Part shown: piece after piece, positions 47,001 through 59,000 of the stretch
Position numbering within the stretch: position 1 is the first letter of the stretch
How the letters are laid out: each line of letters opens with the position of its first letter
Assembly (NCBI GenBank): GCA_020086605.1
Contig: JACBWW010000088.1
Location: 1,288,274-1,352,273 of the forward strand
Direction: 5' to 3'
DNA from: Lanius collurio
Taxonomy: Eukaryota > Chordata > Aves > Passeriformes > Laniidae
Length of the DNA stretch: 64,000 nucleotides
Program-made: the position numbers and the translations under genes
The notes under the pieces: generated by a model
Databases searched by the model: none
What the model saw: the letters and a program-made list of their open reading frames with translations, nothing else
What the model was told of the DNA's origin: nothing

Positions 47001-50000
47001 AATCCATCCGGTCCTCCCTAAAAGGTTCTTCCTCCAAACAGCCATCAAGAGCAAGACAGGGGGGTAGAAACCCAAGGAAAATCTCCCTCAATTGACCCAG
47101 ACCTACCCATCCTCTAACTTTAAATGAATGAATCCAGGATTCTGCCAGGCTGAATCCACACTTCAAAGCCTCTCTCAGTAATACGCTGGGATCCATACAG
47201 TCTGCTGGTGGGAGCTGCAACCCAATGCAGGGTCTTTCTCACCCTACAAACTTTGGTCCAGACAATCCTACAACATCCTTCATGTACTCCTGCTTCAGTA
47301 GCAAGTACACACACAATCCAGGCTTTGCTCTTAGATAATTCTACCTTCTGATATTCCTTGATGTCAATCAGTAAAACTGATCAGGGAAGACTCTGTAGGT
47401 ATTTTGCTGCTCCCAAGACCATAACATTTTCTAAAGGGTGCTACTTCCAAGAAACGCTTTAAAAAAGATGAATTACATCCATTTCTTACTGGTAGATATG
47501 AATTGTTCAGATTCAAATTCAGTGGTTCATTTAGCCATGAAATGGTTAAGCTGGTGCAGGGATGTCTCAGCAAGGCACCTCAGAACCTCACTTTACATCT
47601 GCCCCTTAAATCCCAGGATGCCAGAGAAGTAAACTACAAGTGAGCACCACAAAGCCAGGGCTTTTATTTGCAGCTGCTGTAAACTTCCCTTCATCCCATG
47701 AATCCCCTTATTCCACCTCCAATCTCCTGAGCTGGGTACATTAGGTTTTATTTTTACTGCTTCCTGTCTGCACCGCCTGCCACTGTGCTGTTACGAGCTC
47801 TGAAGCTGCTTTATTTTTCCTTTGAGTTCTGAAGTAATGGGTTAAAGTTCTTTTGGCACTTTTCGTAAGAGGAGGAATTTTTCAAAGTCTTTTGTTAAAA
47901 TTTCCTTGTCTTGTTTTTAAGGCAGGGTGTGCCCTTTGCCACTTAACACAAATCAAAAGAATTTCACTTGTAGCGTGCGCATAAAGCTCATAAATCACTT
48001 TTAGAAAGCCATAAAACAAAATTATCTACAAAAATCTAGCACACCAAGGAAGCAGGCTCATGGTTATTCAATAACTATAACATCTAACACCACTTCCCTT
48101 TTGCCATAGATCCAGCCTGACATAGGCATTTATCCGGAACGTCTGGAGAAATTAAACCCCTTCCCAGGCTGGTACAACCCGTCTGACTGGTCCTGGGGCT
48201 GCTTCCAGACAGGGCATTGGAAAAGCAATAGCCCAATATTCAGATTTTGAAATAAACAGCCTTATGTTCCACTCAGGTAGCCATGAACCATCCTTATCTT
48301 TTGGGAGATTCTCCAGGGTTAAGCATTTAGGACTTTGCTCCAATAGAAGCTTATTACTTTGTTTGAAAATTGGTTTTCTTAATATATTTTTATAATATAT
48401 ATATATATATATATAATATATATATATATATAACGAGTACAATAAATTTATGAGTATAAATAACATAGATGAGTGTAAATATATCTCTTTATCTACTCAC
48501 TACTCCAAGACAAGCACTTAATAATCTACCAACTCTTACAAATACATGATACAAAGCTGGCATGGCTGATAAAGCTGCAAACACAGCCGTGCCACACACT
48601 GCAAATATATAAAAATATTCATATGTATTTTCAGGCTCTCGAGGTGCCTATGTGCCACACTGAATGGCTACTCAAATACACGCAGCCCAGGGGTTTTGGC
48701 CCTGCTCAGATAAAGGAATGGGTAAATTGATAATCCATCCTAATTTGTGACAGAAAAAGGTAAAAGGAAATATTCACCAGTCAGCAGCAGCAGGACAAAA
48801 GGAATTGCTGCATGTTTGGGAAGGAAGATGGTATAGGACAGATCTAAATTGCTTCCCTTAAAGGGCAGACAAAAGGACAAGTTTTACTCCACCTTCCACA
48901 ACTTTCAGCAAGACTGAGTAAACACCAACAGGTTAAAGCTACTCCTCCTCTCAAACCTGTGCACATCCTGCCCCAAATGGCAATTTCAGTAAAATCAAAT
49001 GTCTTATGCAAACACAGGCTCTTCAGCCTTCCTTAGGAGTATTTCCCTGGCCAACACTTGCTCCAGCCTTCCCCAGAAGTATTCCCAGGCCAAGCCCTTC
49101 CTGATGGCACAGTCCTGACACCAGTTGTAGCTGATCTCGTTTCACCTCCCCTGCCATACTCACAGCCCACCTACTTCCACTGAGTTCCTACTTTGATACA
49201 CAAATAATTTTCCCATTTTCCAATATTTCTCTATTTGTTTTCTCTATCACACCTCCAAAGGTTGCAGAAGGGGTAAAATATGCATATTTTTCTTTTGAAC
49301 CTCACTGGAAATATCAAATGGATTTCTCTGCTTTCTCTGCTTATCTCCTCCTCACTAATAGGAAAAGCCCAAGTTCCATGTATCCATTATGTAAATCCTG
49401 GAAGGCTTTTATCTCCAGCACTAAAATTAGGAGGTAGCATCTTTAAAGAGACTTTAATACAACATCTTATCCATGTTGCATTAATATCATCTGCCTTATA
49501 TCAGAATAACATGAAAATCTACTAGACCTTTAGCTTTGTGGGGAGGATTGATCTAATTTGATTAGGATGCAAAAAATGTCACAGGGAATGAATACCAAAG
49601 CCAGACCTGTATTACAGCCTCCAGATTACAACGTGTATCACTAGAAGAGATTTATTTGGAGACAACAATGAAAAAAAAAGCCTCCAGACTGATGAAATTG
49701 AGGGGGAGAGGGAAGGGGAAGAGCAGGAGGAAAACAGCAACGCATTTGTTGTACCCGGTTTGTATCGATTTGAGCACCAGAAGCCACTCACAGCAGCCCT
49801 CGTTACAGGAACACAAAGGATTTCAAAACAAAAATAGCACACTAACATTTCCAGTCCAAATGATCTGCTGTCATTAGCCAACTCGACTTTCAAAAGCTTT
49901 ATCAATCAACCTGCTGAGCCCCTGCCATTTGTTTTTCAGGATCAGTTACAGCAGCAAAGGCTCTGCCAGTGTTAAAGGAGACTGCGAATCCTGTGGCTGC

Positions 50001-53000
50001 TCAGAGCCCCAGACTGCCCAGGATCACTGCAATATTCACAATTCATATTCTGCAATTCAAATTCCAGCCCTGAGAAAGCACCTACTCTTGGGGGAGCTGG
50101 ATTGCAGCACAGGAAGGACACAGACCAGCAACGCTGAGAGAGAATAAGAACAGGCTCTTACACCTTCTTCACACTCTGCTGACGCTTCCATGTCTGACAC
50201 AAAGGCACCAAGAGCACCGAGTCTGCTGCTCCAAACACATAACAATAACAAAAAAGGAGTCCTCCAACACGAAGAGTCAATGGGCAATTTCATGCCAAGC
50301 TGCCTAAAAAATCCCTGATGAAATTCATTGAAACCATTCTTAGTAAAGCTGCTCCTTCCCAGAGCACAGGTTGGTATTTCTTTAGCCAGAGTAAAGAGCA
50401 CATGGGCTCTGACAGTCAGGATTTGTCATCCCAGTAACAAATCTGAACGTGGAAAGGAAATGGCTAAGAAAGGAGGCTTAAACTGTGGAAAAAAAACCAT
50501 TTCAGCCAACCATGGCAAAGATCAATCTCCACAGACTGGCTCACTCCCTCTTTGAATCCCTTCTCTTCTCACCTTCACAAAGCTAAACATGCATCGATAA
50601 ACAAATCCCAAAGCCTCGGCAAGTCTGGTTTCAGCTGAGGACATACATCAACAAAAATGTGTCAGAATGTGAGGAACATATGGCCACAAAACCCATTCAA
50701 CTCCTCCTGCCCAGTCAACTCCAAAGAGCCTTTTCACCCCAATCCCAGAATCAATCCATAACATCTACTTGAAGAGAATTACTCAAGGATGAATCCCAAA
50801 TGCTGTAATCAATTCACAATATCTGCTGCACACACACCAGCTGATCCCCACCAGTGTCAACAGGTTTAAACAGATCAGAGTAAAAACATGGTGTTGAAGT
50901 AATGAAGATTTTGATTTATTTGGTGTTTTAACATCATATTCTTTAATTCAGGAGAACACAGGCTATATCCTAAACCTTTGCCATTCATCCTCCTCTTTCC
51001 CTATCTTTTAAATTTTTATTATATCCCAGTCTTTGCATTTCTGTCTTTGTAGAAGTATTTACCTCTTACATTTCCTTCAACTCCACTTACTGAAAATAAT
51101 CATTGCTCTTAAAACTCCCAGATGGCATCATCACTGGGCAATGATGGATAGAGGAGCCCAACTCTTCACACAGAATCACAGAATATCCTGAGCTGGAAGG
51201 GACCCACAGGGATCCTCAGCCCAGCCCCTGGCCCTGCCCAGACACCCCAACAATGCCACCCTGGGCATCCCTGAGAGCGCTGCCCAAACGCTCCTGGAGC
51301 TCTGGCAGCCTCGGGGCCGGGACCATTCCCTGGGGAGCCTGGACAGTGCCAGCACCCTCGGGGGGAAGAACCTTTCCCTGAGCTCCATCCCAGGCCCTGA
51401 CACAGCTGCAGCCGTTCCCTGGGCTCCTGTCCCTGCTCACCCCCTCAGCAGCAGCTTCTGTGCTCCCTGCAATCCTAAGTTAGTTCATGGTTGAATCTGA
51501 GAAAATGTCTTTGTTCCAGTGATGTGCTGGAAGACGAAACCTGTCACCTTTTCCCTTAACAACCCCTTGCCCCAATTAAATAATGGGAGGTGCTGCCTGA
51601 AACTCCTTAATTAGCAATTTTTTCATCAGCTTAAAAATGGAAAAGAACTTCTCCAGAAAATATGGAGCTAAAAAACAGGGCAAAAATGAAAATTTTGAAG
51701 ATCTGTAGATTTGAAAACAAGTCTGCAACTCAACCTGTTCTTCTATTTATTTGTCATGTTTCTGAAGACCAAAACATCAGAAACAAAGAGCCTCCTCCTA
51801 AATTAACAGCTCCTTCCATTGTTTCCAGGGAGAACAGAGTCCACCTATTTCCCTTATTTATAAAAGCCACCTCTCTGCTCAGTGCTGGGGAACAACTCTG
51901 CAGTCACGTGCATAGAGAAACAATGAGGAGTGATGACCCCAGTGGGTGTGAAACCAAGTTCTAGTCAGAAAAGCTGCCAGCTCCATATTCTGTGAGAAAC
52001 ATGGGAATATGAGGGACAGAGGAAAAAAGAAGCCATAGGAATGCAGATGGCAGTCAAAGCAAACATGAGCACCTACAAAAAGACACACAGAAATGAGGGA
52101 GATCTGAGGTTTTGTGAAAGACAAACCACTGGAGAGCTGCAGGGAAAATGGAAGTGTGGGGAAAGGCTGGGGGAAGAAAGGAAGGGAAAAATAAAAGGAA
52201 AAGGCAGAACTAAAACACAGCTCACCCCTCCCAGGCATTAGAGATTCCACTTCTAAGGAATCAGTGTAGAGAAGTTCACATTTTTTGGTCAGGAGTGCAA
52301 AGGACTTTGAACCTGACTTAAGCCAACATTTAGTGCAGATGGAGAATTTTCTGATTCCCATCTAAAACCTCAGAAAAGCCACCAGGAGTAGAACTACTTT
52401 CAAGCTTTTGAGCTGTTTTTGTTGCACTCAAGTTGTAGTTCTCAGTGTTTGCCAAAAAAATTGCTTTCATCAACAACATTCACCCCCCAGCCTCTGACTG
52501 CCATTCCTCTTCCCAGCCTTCTGGCTTACCCTACCCACCCAAAAAACAACTTGTGGGCAAAACATTTCCAGGTTTAGGAGAGCAGTTTGTCTTCTGTGGC
52601 TCAGTCCCATTATCTGGCTTGTTCCTTTGACCCATAAAGTGGGATCAGAACAATGTGGTAGGCCAAAAATCCAACCCAAAATGCTAATTATTCACAAAAT
52701 GACACTGCCAGGAGAGCATCCTGAGCTGGAGTGGGGACAGAAGGAAACAGCAGACAGATGTTTGTGGGAGGGACAGGGAAAGGAGGATGGGAAGCTAAAT
52801 AGAATCAGGCTGTTACATGTGGTCTGCTGTCAACACACCTGGGGTAAACGCTTGTCATTGGAGAGCTGAGGGGGTGGGAGAGCACAGATTACAGGGATGT
52901 GGCTCAGCATTTTTAGTTTAGTTTACCTTGGTTCCCTCTTAGGGATCATAAGCAAAACATTAGTTTTTATTTTATTATTTAAGCAGTAATCAAACCCAGA

Positions 53001-56000
53001 AACATCCATTATTCATGTTTAACAAAACAATTTAACTGCAACTGAGGTAATATGAACACAAGTGCCCAATTCCCTGTTTTCATAACCTACAGCATGTGAC
53101 CTCTGTGGTAGACTTAAAGCAAGCAATAAATCCCAAATTTTAACTTTCATATACTTGCTGGCAAGGCATCTTAAGACTTAAAATATTTAGTGTTTTCTTT
53201 CTGGAAAAGCACTGAGTTTAGAACAAGGATATCGTTAACACAGCTCTGAATACTTGTGTTACACATGCAAATGTTTGTCTTGGGCTTCTAAAAATTTCAT
53301 ACCTATACAGTTAAACATAATAAGCTTGCAAATTTAAAAGCAGATTTTTTAATATATATTGACAACCAATACAGTGTTTACAAATCTTTATAATATCAGT
53401 GGTTTATGTTTATTTACTTCCATATGTACATAAAATATTTTAAGTGGTTTTAATACCCTCCATGCTAAAGAAGCTACAAGTGGTACAATCTCTGCTCAGA
53501 ATCTCCAGGGCCATCCATTGTCCTGCTATCACCTCTCTATGCAATTCTATTTCTGCCAAAAGCTTTCTTTTGAAGTCTGGCAGGAGCTTCCAACTCCCAG
53601 TTAAATTCTATTTATTAGACTAATAAAAAACACACACATAAAACAGTCACATAATTTAAGAGTCTTTCTGTCAGGCAGTTTCAGGCTCTGGCACAGCTCA
53701 AAACAATTAGAAGACCAGAAATCAGATTCTACCTTATTTTTGAAGTGCACTTCAATGGGCATAATGAAGCCAGCGTAGCCAGACTCCTCCACCTTGTAGG
53801 GGGGCTCTTTGCACACTGAAAGAGAACAAATAAATGTGAACTTGGAATTCAGCACAACCTTCTCTGAGCCAAAAAGGAGCTGCAAGAGGAGAACTGGGTC
53901 TCTGTCTCTGGGTCTCTGCACAGTTAAAATACTGACCTTTGTGGAAAAACCCACACAAATTAAGATGGTGGCCACAGGCTTAGTTAAAACATGAAATCTG
54001 TTCTTAGCTCCTCCCATGGAACGGAAGCACAAAACACTCCAGGCCCCAGTCTGAGATCCTTCCCCTCCTGTGCAGTGAGATACAATTACATTTCTGGGCA
54101 GTCCCACAACTATGCAAACTGCCAATTCCAAGTGCCTGGCAAGGAAAGGCTAAGACCCAAAAGGTGGAACAGCACAGAAAGGTAAAGTTTACTTTGATGC
54201 CCATATTTGTGAATCAAAACACTACTACATACAAAGAAGTGATTATTTTTTCCTTGAAATACTCCCCTACACTCCTCAAAGCTGCTAATTGGGTAACGGC
54301 CACGCTCCAGGCTGCTGCTTCCCCCAGAGGTGAAAAAACCTGAAGGGCAGGTGAGCACTGCTATTTATTTCACACACAAGGAAACACGAGGAGGAAGGTG
54401 AACCAGTTTGCTGCTAAGGTCAGAGCTGCTTACTGCAGAAACAGCAATTAGAAAAGTTAATTGCGTCTCAGAAATTAATCTGCACCTCCCTGCCTCAGTT
54501 TCCCCTGTCCCGCTACCTGGTGCGGCTTCATGCTCCTGAATCCTTCCTATTATCCATTCCAGGATATCCAGCTTGAAGGATTCCAGGATCTTTTCTTTGG
54601 CCATGACGTAGCAGCACACAGCAGCTGCCAGGAGAAACATGAGACCCACACAGATATTCTCCCTCTCGGGAACCGGATGCACTTGCATATAATTTATGCA
54701 CTACAATATATGTAAATAAAGTCAATTAGGTAATTAGAGGAATTCTGTGCAAATCTTTTGAGTTTCTCTTAAGAATTCCACATAATTAATATGATTAGGA
54801 AACAGTACATCAAACCTAAAAGCACACAAATTATTTTCCTTTAGTGTAGCTGTATTATCCCCACCCAACTCTAAGCACTTCTACCATCATTAAGGTGCTG
54901 GAAAGCAGCACTCCAAATTCAACTGTGAAAAAAGGGCATAACTAAAAATAACAAAAACCTCTAGACTTGCTTCAACTTGAATTTCATATAAGAACCCTGT
55001 CGTTTAGAGGGAAAAATCCCAAACCAAAGAGCAGTGCCAATATGGCAGCAGGAATCTTAAGCCTATCTGCCAAGCAGCCTTTGTTCCTCTGCCACTCTAT
55101 ACTGACAAATTCCAAAGGCTCCAAGAACAATCTGCCAGCAGCACGAGCTCACCTTCAGCACCAGGATCTGCTCCAAGAGGGGACCATCTGAAGAAACCCT
55201 TCAAACAAACCTAGGAATAGGAGGCATTTGCCACAGTATTTATGTACAATCCAGACATGCCTTGGTCAAAGGCACGCCGGCATTAGGAGCAAGCACAAGG
55301 AAGCATGGAAAACCCAGGGACTGGGAAAAAATACCTCTGTAAAGGCAGATGATACAGCAACTGACTGAGCAAAGGCCATGTTTTGTTTTATACTGCCAGA
55401 GGGCAGGGCTAGATGGGATATTGGGAAGGAATTGTTCCCTGGGAGGGTGGGCAGGCCCTGGCACAGGGTGCCCAGAGCAGCTGTGGCTGCCCCTGGATCC
55501 CTGGCAGTGCCAAAGGCCAGGCTGGATGCGGCTTGGAGCAGCCTGGGACAGTGGGAGGTGTCCCTGCCCATGGCAGGGGGTGGAATGGGACGGGCTTTAA
55601 GGGCCCTTCCAACCCGCATCATTCCAGGATTCTGTGTACTACCCCAACACAGTTGTTTGTAAGGCATTAATTACACCAGAGGACAAGAACTGTAACCCAC
55701 AGATTGCATTTTTATTCTATAAATCAGCTTTCAGCTCAGTACTGCACCTGCTTATCAGACATCAGTTTTAGCAGATCAGTTTGAAGGAGACATTATCAAA
55801 ACATACACCAGAGTCACATCCTTATGAATGCTGAGTTCCCTTCCACTGTGGACTCCCACAAACACCCAAAGTCATAGGTTGGCCTAAGACACCCTGAGTG
55901 TCCTGCTTCCAAAGCAGTATTTCCAAGAATGCACATTACAACAATTCTCAGGGGCAGCTTGTATTTCTTAACCCACTAATGCTCGCAGCTTTCAGTTACA

Positions 56001-59000
56001 CAATCTTACACAGATGTAACTGCACTGCCCCTGAAAAGGGCAATTCCTGCTCCTCAACCTCATGAGCTCCGGCTGCCCTTTGCCAAGAATTTTGCTACAG
56101 TCAGAAAACAAAGTCAGAAAATAACACTATATAACATCCATACTCCCCCCAACCACAGTGACTGCACATGGCTTGCAGGGGAAATGTACAGCAAAGACAA
56201 CATCACCCCTTGGCAGCATTGATTTCTGCTGGGTTAAAGCTACCTGAACTGGCACCTGAGACTAGAAATCGCAAGAATCTGCAAACCTCTACATACCCAG
56301 TACACATCTGAGCCCAGTATTAGAGCATCTCTCATGTGCTTCCAGCTTTTGCTGGTGAATTCTAACAAATCAAACCCATCTTTCCCATTCTGTAACATGA
56401 GTTATCTTCTGCTGTCACTTGTGTCTTGAGAACCTGCCATACTAATGCTTAAATAAGAGGAGAAAGCAGCTCACCTCCTGCCCTTTCAGCAGAAGAAAGG
56501 TCCCATTCTCCCTGACCTTCCTCAAACATGGTGGGGAAAGGTTAAAGCTGGAGTGCACACAATGGACATTTCGCTCCTCTTTAAGGAGATATTTCACAGC
56601 AAAGTGACAGTTCAACACAACCTCGACTTGCAAAATGCTCTTTCATAGAGATAAAACATCCCCAACCCCTCTGACCTCGCTTGGGTTTTGGGAAGCTCTC
56701 GTGCAGCCGGAAGACGACGCGCTCCACGAAGTGCTGGATGTCGCACTGCTCCGGGCCCCGCACGAACACCATCCAGTCATGGGTGAACCCTTCCGTGGTC
56801 GGCTTCTTGCGCAGCTGGGCTCGGTGCCCCAGCTCCAGCTTCACTTGCACCGTGCACTGTGTGGGGACAGAGGCGGGACCGTAAGCAGAGACAACACAGA
56901 ACCTTGCTGGAAGGTGCTGGATCCACCAGGGAACACAACAGCCACCATGGAGGGATCAGCCTCAGACTGCAAGTCAGTGTTATCAACGGCAAAGATGGCA
57001 CAAAAACAGCTCCCAGCACCATATCATACCTGTTTTCTTCCTAATATTAACATTGCAGAGATAGCAGCTCTCTAAAAGGGATCAGTTTCTCTGCCTCACT
57101 TATCAGTTAAATTGTCAGCAAAGTCCTAATTGAGGAATATTTATTTCTAGAAAGTGTCAGAGACAGAACTTGATGTTCACAGCTTACAGAATTCACAGCA
57201 CTGACAGAAAACTCATCTTGAAACAGGAAAAATCAGTTCATGAATTGGTGGTTTATTATATTCTCTAGAATATATCACTCACCAGAAGAAATTTATGTTT
57301 CCTGTATGGTTCTAAATATATTTTATTATCACACTTTCAAAGACCAAGTTAACATATCTGCCTGTACAATGTCCAGTACTAAACTGACCTAATTCTGATT
57401 TGCACTCCTGAATCCTACTCTGATCACTGAGTAACAGAGAAGGTGTCAGAGAAGGTGTACTCCATGTCTGGCTCAAAGCACAAAATCCCATTAAGTGCCT
57501 TAAAAACCAAATGAAATTAATGGTGAAAATCCATGCAGTATTGCAGACTTCACAGCCAGAAGGAAGGAAATGAATTAAACAGATGTAACAGAGAAAAGGC
57601 AAATGGGATTCAGACACAAGATAAATCAAGGAAATCTTAGGGCCATATTTGTAGACAGAGAATAACACTCAAGGTACATTACTTTTGTGCACATTTGTTA
57701 CACAAATCAGAGCAGCAGCAGTGATTCCAAACTAAACCTACCAAAATCCAGTTTCAGCACCAGGAGACTCATAGAAAAAGGTGCTGGTTTTAGTCCCTAC
57801 CTCATTCTCCACTTCAGGCTTGAAAAATAGGTGTCTTGCTCTTGCTAGCAAGTCCCAATTACCATTGGGAGAAGCAGCATTATTTGTCATTACCTATATT
57901 ACATGCTGACCTGGAGCCAAACCAAGGGCATGTCAGACAATGAGCAGGGAAAGAGAAAGCTTCCCGAGCTCCAGACAAATGTTTAGAGAAAGTATCACCC
58001 TTATTTTCCCCCTGACAAACTGCAGCAAGGAGTGTGATCACAATTAAGTCTCAAAAAATATTTTGCATCTCCAACCTGACTGTTTTTTTCCAGAGCACGA
58101 TGAATACTTGCTGAAAAAGCACAAGTGACTCCATCTCAGCCTTCGTGTCTTTGTAAAAAGCTCTCACAGGAGGTCTGCAGAGCACCAGGCATCAAAGCCT
58201 GACCTCCCAAATTGCAGTCCAGTTCCAATTTCAACCATAAGCCTTAACACACTCTTTCAGGCAGTTTAAATCTTTACAGCAAAATACCCTCAGCCACCCA
58301 ACGCATCAATCCTGCGGCTCGCGGACAAGCTCATCTAATTAATTCCTCCACCATTATGCTACAGCATTTCTTTGGGGTACCTTCCTCTGCAAGTTCTCTT
58401 GGCAGGCCATTTTTTCCTGTTCTTAAGGCTTATCTCTACCAGCTCCACCTCACTCCTGTGCTAAGAACCAAGGCCCAGGGCCGGCTGTTCTTTCATGTCG
58501 CATTAAGGGCTGAGAAGAAAGGCAAGGTGTGCTTTACTCCAAGCACAGCAATCCCTCCAACGCTGCAAAAGCATTATGTGGAGCCAGCCTGCCGAAATCC
58601 TAAGCTCACATTGGAGTGTGCCTGCAGGCCTGCTTTATCTGGGATGCTTCCCACAGTGATCACATCCCCTGAGCCAGTCTGTGCCGCAGCCTCACGTTAT
58701 CGATTCCATAATTACCCTTTAAATCCTGCTACTGTTGCCAGTTACTACCCCTCTCCTGAGAAGTGCAAATGACTGTCAGGCTACAAAATCTGCCTTTTCG
58801 AGTAGAAACGGCTGAGAAATGGGAGCTGAGAACCAGATGGGGCTGTGTGGAAGAGACCGAAATTAAACATAAAAGAGAACTGTTTAACTGAGAGTGAAAG
58901 TTGTACTTGCTGCACTCCTCACACCCTGCTCCAATTAACAATCGCTGTGAATTAAGCCAGAAGTTGAAACACATTTGAAAATAAGATCTCCCAACAAAAC

